Shown here in pieces: positions 50,003-62,725 of a DNA stretch of 64,000 bases. Source of the stretch: Aselliscus stoliczkanus (lineage: Eukaryota > Chordata > Mammalia > Chiroptera > Hipposideridae); the NCBI GenBank assembly GCA_033961575.1, contig CM066738.1, positions 103,689,478-103,753,477 of the forward strand, written 5' to 3'. Both the position numbers and the translations under genes were made by a program. Within the stretch, counting starts at the first letter, position 1, and every line of letters begins with the position of its first letter. The notes under the pieces are model-generated. The model saw nothing but the letters and a program-made list of their open reading frames with translations. It was not told the DNA's origin and ran no database searches.

Positions 50003-50090
50003 GAATCTCTCAATCTCTCTCTCTCTCTCTCTTTCTCTCTCCCCTCCCTCCGCCCTCCCTCCCTCCCTCTTGTCTTTCTCCCTCTCCCTG
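50003..50090. repeat. Pyrimidine-rich (CT)n/(CCCT)n tract
   Basis: CT dinucleotides are followed by CCCT-type units, adjacent to an A run at 49991-50002. Confidence 0.9.
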
Positions 50091-50924
50091 GACACAGCCC
50101 TGAGAAGCTCTGAGACTTGTGTGTCTTCAGACAGTGCCAGGGGGATTTCCAAAGGACTGGAATCTTTCATACCCACAAATGATGAAACCGAGTATGTCTG
50201 ACTTTCTACATGACCTCTCAGCCTTCCACTTTTCCCAGCCTGTCCTTGGGTTCTGCAATTCGATTCAGAACGGAAAGGTGAATCTCCAGTTCAATGAGTG
50301 GGACACTTTATTACCTTGAAAATGGAAATGATAGCTGAAAACAGGTTTTAAATAAGGCCTGTCTTCTATGACTCTTGCAGTGAGCCTGACTTCACCAAAC
50401 TCTTTTCAAATATAATATTTATTGAGGGCATTTCCCAAAAGAGCATTCTCTAAAGTTGCTGCTGCCAGAAGCTGAAAATATAGTCACTTAAAAGCAGCTC
50501 CATTCACACAACCTGAGAATATTTATGTAACTCTTATTGATTGAATGTTCAGTCCATTTCCTTATCAGTAGTACACTGCACCAAAATAAGAAGGGGTGAT
50601 ATGAAGCGGTATGGACTGAGGTATCCATCAAGCATGAGAGGACTAGGTCTGCATTTAGAAAGAGGTGCTGGAAGGCTGGAGATGGCTGCGCAAACAGATA
50701 ACATCTCTGTAGAGTCAATCATAATAAACTCTGATCAAATTCAAAATCATAAGACACACACACACTCAGACTTGCTCAGACAAATTACTTCTCTTCCTGG
50801 AAACCCTTTTTTAAGTCTGAAATTTCAGCAAGGAAAGTATTCTACTCATTTCAAAACACATTTTTTACAAAAATGTCCTCTCTTCCCCACCCTCCAATTC
50901 TTTCTAATACAAAGATGAAAAAGG

Positions 50925-52340
50925 CCCAGAAAGACCAAGATGGGGAAGTAGGAGACCCCGGCCTCTCTGTTCCCCCATAAAGACGGGCACTTACACAGTT
51001 ATCCACGCCCAACAGCTCTGGGAGAGCTCTGGAATCCACTTCAGACACCAGCAACACAGCAGATCGAAACACCTGCGAATAACCCCACAAAACGGGAAGT
51101 CTCCTGTCACAGCTTCGTGGGGCTGCCATCTTCCGTCCCCCTGGCCGGCACTGCCCTGCTCTGGGAGGGAACTCCCCACTAGATAGGGATAGCGGGGTGA
51201 TGGTTAGTGGATAGTGGGGTGATGGTCCAGCTTCTGCAGCCCTTCACGGTTCCGCTCAAACGTTCTGCTTTGTTTGCACTCCACCCAGAAGCCAGCAAAG
51301 CTGAGACACACACAGACGGTGAAGATGCAGGAAGAGCAGCGGCTGCCAGGAGCAACCACAGAGCAGGGCCTGCTGTGGCTCCCGGGGACCTGCTCTGCAG
51401 CGGATTCCAGCAGCTTTTGCCACTGAAGAAACCCACCGTCTGCCAGCACAGCCATGGAAGCTCTCTGCAGGTGTCACCAGTTTCCGTACCACAGGTATTC
51501 ATGTTTCCAGGTGCCAGACACCTGAATCCCTTCCTAGCCCCTTCCCAACCTGCCCCTACCTGAGCTACCCCTGTGGCTGCATGTGACGCCAGGCTAGACC
51601 CCAACAGCTGAACCCACCATGTTGCCCATGCTTGGGGCTAGCCCCTCCAGCTATGCACCTGCACCCCACAGTTCTGATTCTGTCACTGGCCTCCACTGCC
51701 CTGCACATACCCGTGGGGAGACCCTGTAGCCAAAAGAGGGCACCCAGATAGCTTGGGGGTCCAGGTCTGTCCCTGTTTCCTGTCACTGGCCTGCACCACT
51801 GAGCTCACCAGCAGCTAGCCCCTCTAGCTGTCATCTGCATGTCCCTTGGCGCAACCCTGTCACTGGCATCCACTGCTGTGTGCCCCATGGCAAAACCCTA
51901 CAGCCACAGGCATACATGCCAATGGCCATGCCTGTAGGCCTAGCTCCAGCCCTGCCTCCTATCACACTGGTCTGCACTGCAGCACTTGCTTGCAGCTGGC
52001 TCCCCCAGCGGTGTCCCCGCACCGGCCTGCGCTCCTGTGCACACACACCTAGGGCAGCCTCAGGTGTGCACACTGACAGCCAGGCCCCTCACAGCTACCA
52101 GGGCACCCACAGGGGGGCCTGGCCCTTGCTGCTGGCCCTGGCCCCCGCCACTATGTGTGTGTCAGCAACCAGCCCCTGACACTACACAGATGCCTGCGGC
52201 TGGTCTCCGCAGCCAAGTGTGTGCACACCACCAACTCTGGCCACTACAGCTGCTGCTTTGGTCCCCTGCCACTGGACCTGGAGGTGCTGCTGAGGTCCCC
52301 CTACAACTCATGCAGCTACTGTGAACCCCCTGCCAGGCCA
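50925..52340. repeat. GC-rich degenerate repeat region, possible L1 5'UTR
   Basis: CCAAGATGGGGAAGTAGGAG at about 50936 resembles the start of the non-coding leader of old L1 elements. The following 1.4 kb is GC-rich with recurring words such as CAGCTAGCCCC, GTCACTGGCCT and CTGCACCCC, which suggests diverged tandem monomers. A 17-bp near-duplicate (GATAGYGGGGTGATGGT) with a 22-bp period sits near 51188. No continuous L1 ORF1 follows. Origin is therefore uncertain. Confidence 0.4.
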
Positions 52341-53571
52341 GCCTCTCCTGCTGGTGCTGGGGTTAGCAGGGTGTCTGGCATATAGTATGTGCTTAATAGG
52401 TATGTATCTGACACGGGTCATACCAACTTGCCCAGGGAGACGGCTCAGCCCTAATGCACTATCAAGAAGGGCACCCAACGTGGAATTGACTGTTCCCAGG
52501 TTTCCCTCAAGGCCCTCACATGCCTTGCTGAGCCTAGCTCATCAGGTAAATGGCTTCTCTGCAGCAGCTGTGTTGTAACTGGGCTTTGCAACAAACAGGA
52601 TGAAGCACAAAATCAGAGTTTTCTGCAGCTCAAGCAGACAGGAAAGATCTGGGGGGCACAGGGGCACAGAAGAGCCATTTCCAGGCCCAGAAAATCACAC
52701 CATGGACAAGGTCAAGTTGGGGTAATCGAGGAGTCATAGCAAATCTGTCTCACGCCTGGGCGTAGTGCCAGGGAATTGGCCATGGGCTGGGGGCCCCGAG
52801 ATAGAAAAACCCAGGGTGACCCACAGCCTGCTTTATACTGGGGACTGCCTCTTTCTCAGCTAGCGGGTGTGATATTTGTTGATGTGATTTCCAAAATATG
52901 AGCAGCCTGGGTGAGGTGACCAGTGACCATCCCGGAAAAAGAACAGAGGCCGTGTTTGCAGCCCCAGTGCCTGCTGGCTTTAGCAATCTGTCTCAGTTTG
53001 AAATTCGGCTTAAAAACTCACAGCTTGTAAAGCTTGCATTTTTTGTTTTGTTTTGTTTTGTTTGCAAGGTGTTGTTTAGTTTGGTTTTGGTCTTGACAGA
53101 AGGAATTCCAGATTGTATAAATGGTCACCAGTATTAGTTCCCAGGCTTTTTAAACATCCTGTGCATAGCAGTAGAGAAGGCTTGTCACTTAGGATGAAAT
53201 TAAAAAAAACAAACCACAAAAGCTCTTGTTCATGAAGAGTGTTTTGAACGATACCCTGGGCATCCATCGCACAGAGGTGATTAGAAAATATAGATTTGTT
53301 CACTGTAGGGTTTGTTCAGTGGCTGCAGAGTGATCAAATGTAGCATCGGGATGGTCTCCCGTTCCCTGCTTTCTGATATGATACGTTAAGTACACCCATC
53401 ACTTGTACAGAACTCTGGCCCAACGCGGCTAACTGACAATCAGGGAATAATCGGGTTGTCCAGGTTGTGGGGAATCTGACAAGACAATTGGTATGGACTT
53501 CAAAAAGAAATAGCAACAATGTGAAGCAGACAAGCATGGCAAAACAGAAAGGCAGGGGACTGTTCTACAAG
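52341..53571. other. Intergenic sequence, no gene seen
   Basis: Unique, with an L2/MIR-like end at 52370-52410 (GTGTCTGGCATATAGTATGT) and a (TTTTG)n run at 53041-53063. Confidence 0.6.
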
Positions 53572-53585
53572 TTAAATGTTTTTTT

Positions 53586-54022
53586 TTTTTTTATTTTTTT
53601 TTATTTTTTAAAGATTTTATTGGGGAATCGGGGAAGGGGAACAGACAAGTTGCTGTCTTTTTGTTCTTCAGTCTAGTTGCGGAGGACGTTGTTTCACTGG
53701 CCCATGTTGGTATCGTCATTGCGCTCTTCCCGGATGAGGCAGATCGGTCGCTGGCCTCTGGATGTCGCTCACCGCGGCTATTGGCAGCTCACGCTTGGCT
53801 GCCAGCCGCTCACGCTGGCTGCGGGCCACTCACTGTAGCCTATGGCAGCCCACTGCAGCAGGGGCTGCAGCCCACACCATCACCGGGGCTCGCACAGCCC
53901 AGCTCCAGGTGGAGCTGTTGTTAGCTGTAGAGGGCAGTGTCACTGGCCCTCATGTGGGATCCGAACCGGGGCCGCTGGCATCCCAAAACCAGCGCTTAAC
54001 CAATGCGCCACTCGGCCGGCCC
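53586..54022 (-). repeat. Long tRNA-derived SINE (Rhin-1-like) with expanded body
   Basis: On the minus strand it begins GGGCCGGCCGAGTGGCGCAT, has box-B-like GGTTCGGATCC, and ends in CCCCAATAAAATCTT plus an A-rich tail. TTAAATGTTTTT flanks it at 53572-53583 and 54023-54034. At about 437 bp it is some 150 bp longer than the copy at 24027. The extra body is made of related CTCACG-CTGGCTGCNNGCC-like segments. Confidence 0.88.
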
Positions 54023-54035
54023 TTAAATGTTTTTT

Positions 54036-55434
54036 AGACTAAAAGAGTCATGAAAGCCAAAGGCAATATCTGATGAAAGCAGTTTAAAGCTATAAACGAC
54101 ATTGTGAAGACCCTGGTGGAATTTGAATGTGAGCTGTCCATTAGGTACTATTTATGGTCGTTTTCTTTGGTGTCATGCTTGTGGGGCTGACTCAGAGGGT
54201 GTCCTTTGTGGTGGCTGCTTGTCCAAGCATTTAGGGTGTGTGTCGCGATGTCTAAAACCTACGTTCAAATGGCTCAGCAGGAGCATCGCACAGGGAATAC
54301 AAACAATATGCTGTCCAGAGATGAGGTAAGCATGCGGCCATTTTCTTATAGGATAGAGTATATTCTAAGGAACTCACCCGGGCTGGGTTCTCACCTTTGT
54401 TCCTGGCAGTGGAGTAAAGAATACCTGATGGTTTGACTCAGACCTGGGAATGAATTTAATGCTGTAACTCTCACGAACCAGCCAAGCAACTTTAGGTGCC
54501 AGAAATGAAAGCGCCCTCCTGGGAAATGAGAATGCTAATTGTGCTTTTATGGACAAAGGTGCGGCTCACTCTTGTTTTGATTTCTCAGCCTGAACCCAGA
54601 GTCGGTCCTGTTTCAGAAGACAATGGCCCAAGTTACGACCAAATGGTGTGGATGCTTTGACAGTGGCCCCAGGCTGCTGGGACTATTTCCATTTGAAAAA
54701 TATGAAGTTTTTTTTTGTTTTTTTTTTCTGAGGATGGATTTGGAGCAAGAGAAAGCAAGTTATTTCCAGAGTGGCTCTGCATTTCTTTTACGTGCCAGGC
54801 GAGTTTTGGGGAGCTACAGCTCCCTTCCTCCCCTTTGTGCCCAGGCCACTGTGCCTGATGGACGTGGAGGAGAAAGGGCAGAATCCACTCCTGGGGCATG
54901 GCCTGAGACCCATGCAGATACCAAATTTGAGCGCCACGTGTGAGGTGGTGCCCCCTGGTTGCATCAGGAGTGGACTATGTCAGGAAGAAATCGGGGCCCA
55001 TACCAGAACTGAGAACTGAGAGAAAGGGACTGAGTTTCAGAAAATCATCGTGCAAATACTGAGATAAACACTCAGTTTACACCATCGGATGGACGCCCAA
55101 AGACTCCCCAAGTGCCTACATAATAAACCCCGGCCCAGAAGGCGACACACATGTGATTTTTGTTGAAAGCAACTTAGTTGAGTCAATAATTTCTAAAGTT
55201 CACTATGATGATGATTTGGTTGAAAATGAATTATCTCTGATTACCGTTGGTTGTTTTCTTTTTCCCCCAAATATTTGCAAATTGTGTGTACCAAGGGGCG
55301 TCTTTGAAACCTTTTATTTCTTTAAGCACTTTTGTCTGTTTTTCTAGTATTTATCCAATTGTCTTCCCCTTTTTCCACCCTCTCCTTTATTTGTAATTTA
55401 TTTTCATCCTGGCTTTGTGTTGGTTTGTTACTGC
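54036..55434. other. Intergenic sequence, no gene seen
   Basis: Unique sequence. It contains the CTCF-like site at 54949-54962. Confidence 0.6.
54949..54962 (-). promoter_or_regulatory. CTCF-like motif, one mismatch
   Basis: On the minus strand CAACCAGGGGGCAC fits CCASYAGRKGGCRS except A for C at position 2. Its orientation is convergent with the motif at 26498. Confidence 0.4.
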
Positions 55435-55700
55435 CAAGGTTGAAGCAACCAAAATGTCCAACAATAGGAGTTTCATGGAAAGCAATTCAAAAGTCTAACA
55501 ATAATGGATTGCTTAAATAAATTAGAAAAGGTTTTATATTCTGCACCAAGACTTTAAAAATGTAAATTGGTAATTTGTGGTATTCAATTTTGCCCAGTTC
55601 TAAAATTTCCTGAACACATTGGTGGATGAGCAAAACAGATTCAAAATAAATTAGGGGAAAAAATTTCAACCCTGAGAAAGTCCAGATAATTTTTTTCTGT
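55435..55700 (+). repeat. Old L1 3' fragment
   Basis: AAGCAACCAAAATGTCCAAC, AATAGGAGTTTCATGG and GGATTGCTTAAATAAATTAG resemble the L1ME-type 3' region (aaccacctaaatgcccatcaacaggg ... taaataaatt). Confidence 0.55.
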
Positions 55701-56327
55701 TATATATGGTTTAGAATTATTTTTATTTTTTATAAAGTCAGCTGACATTCATTACATTAAAAGAGGCACAGGCAAGCAAAATGAAGATAATAATGATGGA
55801 GTCTTTCTGGCCATCCAATGACAACCACTGTCACCTTAGTATGTTCCCAACTGGATGATTTTCCTATGCATTTGATCAAGCTTTTGCCTCTAACACGCCG
55901 CCAAAATGGCCAACAGCGTGGCTAAATTCTCAGTCCTCATTCCCCTTGACGTATCCATCAGACACAGATGACGCTCTCTCCTCCTGGAAGCACTTTCTTC
56001 ATCTCATTTTCGGAACAGCGCCACATCCTGGCTCTTCTCTTCCTTCCCAGGCTGCCCCTGCTCGTCCCCCTCACTTCTCGCCGTTGGCACGCTCCAGAGC
56101 TCAGTCCTGGGAATTCTGTCTTGATGCGCTCAGGCAATGTTTTGTCAACGCATATTTATGGGCATCTGTTAAATGCCAGGCACTGTTCTAGTCACTGATG
56201 ATTTTTTTCTTTTTAAAGAAAGAAAAAAGTCCCCAGGCTTCATGGAGTTTATAAGCAGGAACATTTGCATGGGGGGAGGCCTGGAAAATCAGAAAAACAA
56301 ATTTAAAATATTGTGTGCTAAAGAGTT
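55701..56327. other. Intergenic sequence, no gene seen
   Basis: Unique, with a weak L2/MIR-like piece at 56150-56195 (TTAAATGCCAGGCACTGTTC). Confidence 0.6.
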
Positions 56328-56768
56328 GATGCACTGGGTTGCATAGTGTCTCCCCAGAACATATGCCAAACTGGAGCCTCAGAATGTGACCTTTGGAAAT
56401 AGGGTCTTTGCGGCTATAATTAGTTAAGAAGAGGTTGTGTCATGCTGTACTAGGGCCTGTAGTCTATGATTGGTGTCTTTGTAAATAAGCTATGTGGAGA
56501 CAGAGAAACAGGGAAGATGGCCACATGAAGAAGGAGGCAGAGATGGAGAGATGTAGCTGCAAGCCAAGGAAACACAGGATTGCTAGCAGCCACTGTAAGC
56601 TCGGGGGGAGCAGACAGGTTTCCCCCTCAGAGCTCCCAAAAGGAATCCATATGGCAACACCTTGATTTGGGACCTAGGGCTTCCAGAATTGTGAGAGAAT
56701 AAATTTGTTATTCTTGGCCACCCAGTTTGCGGTGATGTGTGAGAGCAGCCTCAGCATTCAATACTTGA
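56328..56768 (+). repeat. MLT1-type (ERVL-MaLR) LTR
   Basis: CCTCAGAATGTGACCTTTGG, AAATAGGGTCTTTGCGGCTA, TGCAAGCCAAGGAAACACAG, CAACACCTTGATTTGGGACC and AATTGTGAGAGAATAAATTT cover the LTR almost end to end. Non-coding old retroviral LTR, forward orientation. Confidence 0.92.
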
Positions 56769-59700
56769 AAAGAGACACACGTGCTTGTTTCGTTTTTGCA
56801 AAGATGGGATCATGCTACGCTACAATCATACCGTGATCTCCCCCAGTCTCGGGAAGCAGATGGCGGGGTCTCCAGGTTACATCTGTGAGCCTGACAACTG
56901 CAGCTTTGGCACAGGTGTGGGGAGCAGCTCACTTGCTGTGCCCCAGTCCTCTGCCCCCATTGAGGTGGGCCTCACGCCATCATGCAGGGAACCAGGGAAC
57001 CGGGAAACCATAAGTCAGGTAAGCCAAGAGCCTCCTTTTAGGCACCAGCCCTGTAGCACTGCTGCTCAATGGAGTAACTTGAATTTCTTCTCTTTTCCTT
57101 CTGGTGGCAGGAACGGTGGAGAGGTCCTGCCGGCAGAGAGAGGCTGGACAGAAACGCAGAATCAAGGTTGAGTTGAACTGACAGATCTGGGTGTCTCTTG
57201 CCCTGAAATGTGACTTGATGTCCCAATGGCAGTAAAAGAAACGGTACAAAAGTAAATAACTAAAGCAGAAACCTGGGTTCTGGTGAACAGCAGGTAGGGG
57301 AACTGAAGAGGGAGGCTGACAGGCATGATTTATCAAAGGTACGTGGAGGACGCAGATTGGGCTCAAAAGAAGGACGAAATTATGTTAGCACTAATTAGGA
57401 CTGCAGGGATTAATGAACCTAATCCTTGGGTTTTCAAACTTATTTAGATATTTGTTTTGAAAAGGTCACGTGAGTAAGCAGAACTCATAAAGCCGAGAAG
57501 AGCTGACCCTGGGGGTTGGCAGGGCTGGCAGACCCTGAAGGACCTTGGGGGTGCCCTTGAGCCCAGCACATTGTGGGAACTATTGACTTTGAGGTCTCAT
57601 TTATTTAATGGTGAAATTGAGGCTTAGGGGGATTTAATTTTACTTAGCTAAAAGGAGTTCCCTGTGTCCCATTAGATCCTCTCTCAGGCATTGTTTAATG
57701 AAAACATTCTGTAATTTAGTGGACTCTCAAATCTCCTTCAGGATCTTATGCTTCAAGGTCTCTCCTGGATTGTCCCAGTGCATCTAAGCCCCACCTCCCA
57801 TGTCGATCTCTGGCCTTTCCTGGACCCGGAATGACTCTCCCAGTGGCACGATGGGTTTCTTCACATTCACAGTGGTGACCTTTCCTGCCCCCTGTCCTCT
57901 GAATCCAGGCGCCCTCACTTACTCTCCCGGAACTCCAAATTCTTCATTATACCTGAGCTTTCCAAGGGGAGAGATCACACTGAATGATTCCAAACAGTAT
58001 GGGGCCCAAATAAGGGAAGCATGCATTCAATTAGCTTAAAAACAAGACAGTTGGAGAGGAGGAGTAAATGGCTAGGGAAGGAAAAATGTATCAGTGGTAA
58101 GAAAGCAGTGGGGAGAAAGAGACCTATGAGGTGGTTTGACATATTGAGATTAAATTTGTGTTTATTGTCACTGTGACTTTTCCTCACCTTAATTCCAAGT
58201 AGGTAGCCAGAATGGTAGGGGAGAAAGTGGGGACTCCTTCCAGACAGCCCCCTTCCTGGCCTCTGTTCTTCTTGATGGGCTTGAGGTGTTCGAGGTGAGG
58301 AGGACAAGTAGAAGCTGAGAGAAAGAGAAGAGAAATAGCCCTAGTTCAGGAAGGACAGAGATTGTCGGGCTGCCCAAGTTGTGGAATATTAGGTAGGACT
58401 CTTCATGGCAACTACAGAACCCAACTGAAATAGGCTGATGGTTAAAGAGACTTTGGTGGGGGCTCCCGTAACTGTGGCTGTAGCTTCAGGCATGGCTGAA
58501 TTCTGTTGCTCAGAAGGACTTGGTCTCTGGGTCTCTCTGGTGGTTTGGCTGCTCACTGAGTCAGCTCCTTTCTAAGTCAGATTCTCAGGTAGGATGATAC
58601 CCCTTAGTACGGAGTCTACAGCGGACCAAGATAAAGCCCAGCAGACAGAACACCCCAGGGAGCAATCCTAGGCATTGCCTTCATTGTTTTGGATTGGCTT
58701 AAAATTTGGCTCAGGAGTTCAGTCAATCGCATATTAACCCCACATATTCTGGGGTAGTTTCCCAAAAAGAAATTGAAGTGCTGTTGCTGGAAGAAGGGGA
58801 GATATATTGGGCAGGCAAACATTTCAGAATCCCAGTTCCACACACGAGGACTTTGAGGGAATGGCTGCAGGGGGCAGCCCACCTGGACTTATGCTGCTGT
58901 GAATCTCCATCTAGGATTTTGCCAAAAATGTCTAACTTACTCGGTTAGTTACACCGGTTCTCTGAAGGGCAGGTACGAGTGTTAACATAAAATGACATTT
59001 TACAGTTGTGAAAGATGTGGAGTTTTTGTTCAGATAATGTCATTCATCTGAACTGCTGGCTGACAGGTATTTCTTATTAAAATGTACTGCTTTATTGTTG
59101 CTCTTCCTTACCTAATTTTGTGTTTCCAAGATACTTTTCTTATCGAGCATTTTCCTGTTTTTAGAGTGTTTTCATGAATGTCAGTTCCCTGGAGCTTTAC
59201 AACATCCCTCCTGTGAAGAGAGCAGCCTGAGGCTCCCAGGGACTAAGGCAGCTGTCCAGAAGGTCACCCAATTAGGAAGCGCAGAGTTTGGGACCGAGGT
59301 TGTCCGCTCTCTAAACTGTCCGAGATGAGGCCTCATGCCAGCTTGTGCCTTTGAACTCTGGTCCTAGTCTTCTTTTTTCCTTGGATATGAATTTGCTGAT
59401 CATTTCTCCATGCTGAATTGTGTTTAGCAGCCAACATCGAGGGAGCTGATGCCATTTGATAAAATGGCAACAGCTCTATTTGATAAGACCAGCCACAATT
59501 TATTGCTGCTTTAACCTCTCTGTTGCTGAGGCAACCAGTATCCTGAATTCAGACTTGGGCTATTTTAGTTAAGTTTAAAAATTTATTACCTTACAACCAC
59601 TCAGCCCATCGCTTTGCTCATGTCCCATTCCTATGAGTCACACTGACCCCATAAGAGTCGCCTCTAACTCTAAATTAACTAAGACCTGTGGCTCAGGGGT

Positions 59701-61396
59701 AAAGAAGATCTGGTATAAATGTGTTGTGACTCATGCCTTGAGTGGCCTGCTCCTCTGGCTGTGAGTACTCTGAACAGAACGGGCTGAGGGACCCTCCACG
59801 CTGATTTTTCAAGGAGCTTCCCCGGACTGTGGCATCATCGGTCACTGCAGCATGGGAGAGCTAGGTTCCCAATAACTAGGCTGGCCCATAGTTAATATGG
59901 TGATACAAAAGGGTTGCCAGTGCCATGGCTTAGTGAAGAAAGCAAGCATAGAAACAAACCCACTTCGTAAAGCCATCCTCAGAATGGCTTCGGCTTCATC
60001 CTCTTCCTTACTGCTTGTACGGAACATTAAGTCCTTCTGCTGTTTGGTCTTCTTAGTTAACTGCCCCTGCTTTCCCATCACCACTTGCGTCACTCTAATC
60101 TGAGTTCCCAACACCCCTGGGCTGGACAACTGTGCTAACATCTGATCTTCCTGCCTCTGCCCCATCCTGTCACATTATCCATATAACCAACCCACATTTA
60201 TTCACAATCTCTGTCCTCCATGCTGGGGACATTGCATAGCTCATAGTTCCATACAAGAGAGAGACGAGCAAGCAAGAAATTGCAATGCATTTATTATATT
60301 AGGCCATAAGCACCAGCGTCAGGGACCATGTTGGTTGTATTCTTTGTGCCTGGTATACGTTGAATAAATAAATGAACAGTTTTTGAGAGTTATAACTGAA
60401 CACATGTTCCAAGAGCTATGAACATCTTTAGAAGATAGAGATTGATTGAGTTGGCAAGAAAAGGGACTGGGAGGACAGGTGAAACTCCACAAGGAAGTGA
60501 CAATGAGCCCACAGGCTCGCCTCCTGCAAAGCCTTTCCTACTTGCCCCAATCCTTGGGGATTCTCTTCTTCTAAACTGGTCACTTCATATTCCTAATGGC
60601 ATTGCTTTTTTTATATGGATGTGTCATGTGTCCCTAATTCAACCACAGTGTCTTTGAGAGACTACAATTGGTTTCCTATATGCATAGGCCAGATCTTCAT
60701 AAATGTAGTCACTTATTAATAGAAACTATTCTGCTTTGGGGATGACTTTCTTCACGCATAAGACATAAGGAATTCTTCCCTTCCAGTGTCAGTGTCTGTG
60801 GGACCTGTAATTGTTAACACCTAAACATTTAATCACTTGCTCAAGTCTGGGACAGGGTCAGAAATGTTCAAGTGCCACGTATAATTATTAGCCGTGGTTC
60901 AGTCAGAAGTGCAAGTAAAGTGTCTTTAGGTAAATCAAAGGAAAACCAGTATTTGATTTACCCAACACTTTGATTTCAAAAATAATTGGCCCCATTAAAA
61001 AACAAATGTTGACAGGGTTAAATACTAATGAATATATTATTAGTCAGTTTTAGTAAGTAATATAACACAACAGTAATACAACAGAGATCTCATGAGTTTG
61101 TATGTATAGTAATTGAGTTCACGTACCTGGCATAGAAACCACTTTTGAGAATTGAATTGTCCGAGGGCTTTGTTTTAAGCATTTGTGGGAGCGCACATTT
61201 TTTTTTTTAAACAGTTCTAAAATAATTTGTTTTTTTTCATTCTGCAATGTAATTAATAAAAGATTCAGATCATTTCAGTATGTGATGTTCAAACTCCAAT
61301 TGAAAGAGATTTAAAAAATTAGCCAGAACTTGAAAAATAAGTGTGAATCAAACCTTAAATAGTTGTCATGTGTCTATCTGTAAAAAAGAGATTTTT
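56769..61396. other. Intergenic sequence, no gene seen
   Basis: Mostly unique. A CTCF-like word GCTGCAGGGGGCAG with two mismatches lies at 58864-58877. A weak MIR-like segment lies at 59180-59290, and an L2-like end at 60310-60380 (TTGTGCCTGGTATACGTTGA then ATAAATAAATG). The open frames (up to 128 codons) are unlike known proteins. Confidence 0.55.
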
Positions 61397-61479
61397 TTTT
61401 TTTTCTTTTGAGGGCAGTGTCACTGGCCCTCATCTGTGGGACCGAACCGGGGCCTCTGGCTTCCCAAGCCAGCACTTAT
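61397..61479 (-). repeat. Head-only tRNA-derived SINE, 5' truncated
   Basis: It has the same junction as the copy at 35605: the tail attaches directly after ACACTGCCCTC. The first 20 or so bases of the tRNA head are missing. AAAAGAGATTTT flanks it at 61384-61395 and 61480-61491. Confidence 0.88.
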
Positions 61480-61492
61480 AAAAGAGATTTTT

Positions 61493-62519
61493 CTCTCTTC
61501 ATTTTCCCCAGTTTAAGTAAAAGTCGATTAGAGCACAAATGCAACAGTGGCATCCTGTGGCTTGGCCTGTGAATGACAAGTGTGTGTCACAATTGTGGCC
61601 TTGAGAGGCTCGGATTCATGGCTCCACAGAGACACAGAGAGAAGAACATGATGAGGCCAGGAGAAAAAAAACAAACTTCACTTTTTTTTTTTTTTTTAAA
61701 TCATAAACCTTCCTGGTTTTTTTATCTTTAGTTCATGAGATGAAGTGCACGTATAATTTAAAATTGAATTGAAAAGAAAGCTGCAGAAATGTACTTATTT
61801 TTTTTAAAGCTCATTTTTGGGAGGAATCCAATATGGGGTTTTCCTCTGTAACTTTTACACAGAGAAGATGCCATTATTTCTCTCTCAATGGTATTACAAC
61901 ATCCTGTAACGTACAGATTAAATGGTGAGTTTGTCTTTCTCACATTTTATAAAAGAGAAAGAGAGAGATGAGTGGACCATTTTAAAAATTGTAATTCTTA
62001 TGTAGGTGTGGGAAATGGAGTAGAGGAATCCATACCAAAGCATTAACAACTGCCAACCCTTTATTTTTTTATTCCCAGAAATAAAAAGCAACCAAATCTT
62101 TGGTACCCTTGATTGTAACCCTCCGTGGTCTTTTTCTCTACCCTCGAAGGATATTACTGTCATAGCTTACTGTGCAAGATTCCAGCTTTTCACTTTTTAA
62201 ATATATTTTTAATATATTCATAAATCACAGTGTTGCTTTCTCTTATTTAAAAATTTTATATAAATAGAATATATCCTATTAATGGATATGGTGAACATAT
62301 CCTATTAATTTTTGCACTCAAGATGCAGTCAAACCCTCATAAATGCTCACCTTGAGTGAAAAAAAATTATGGAATGTGAATACCATAATTCTATTTATGT
62401 AATTTTTTAAATAAGCAAAAAAATGTATATAAAAAGGCATTTGGATTTCCACTTTTGAAAATGACCTGTTTTCATTTTTTCCCCCCACTTTCCTATTGGG
62501 GTACATCCATTCTCCTATT
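61493..62519. other. Intergenic AT-rich sequence, no gene seen
   Basis: AT-rich, with T runs at 61682-61697 and 61796-61804. The right part may already belong to the antisense L1 that is clear from 62520. Confidence 0.55.
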
Positions 62520-62725
62520 TGTTTGTTTATTGATGTATGTTCTTTTTCCATGAAATGTGAGTTCTCTGATTAAAATATATATTTATGAATTTCTGTGTTA
62601 TAGATTCTGCAAATATCTCCTCCAAGCTGTTTTTTAAATCTCTAATTTTGATTATGGTATACTTTGTCATAAAGATATTTTCACTTCTGACTATGTCAGT
62701 TATTGTGATTTGTTGCAATAGAATC
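62520..62725 (-). repeat. L1 fragment, antisense, left piece
   Basis: TTCTGCAAATATCTCCTCCA and GTTTTTTAAATCTCTAATTT then TGTCATAAAGATATTTTCAC follow antisense L1M (gcaaatatcttctcccagtctgt). The same element resumes at 63185. Confidence 0.7.

Larger units (their letters stand above)
43181..50924. other. Longest repeat-poor intergenic block, no gene seen
   Basis: Apart from the mariner MITE at 46191-46271, a 12-bp tandem repeat at 44487-44516 (CCTGTGACATCA twice plus CCTGTG), and a pyrimidine-rich tract at 50003-50090, I recognise no repeat here. Two perfect TGACGTCA palindromes lie at 43965-43972 and 47886-47893. Low repeat content can mark constrained non-coding sequence, but only alignment would show that. 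The open frames are short (longest 166 codons from 46324) and unlike known proteins. Confidence 0.55.

Noticed and set aside
50925..52385. Cluster of overlapping frames in the GC-rich region
   Set aside because: Several frames on both strands are open at once, which reflects base composition and degenerate repeats. No conserved protein is visible.
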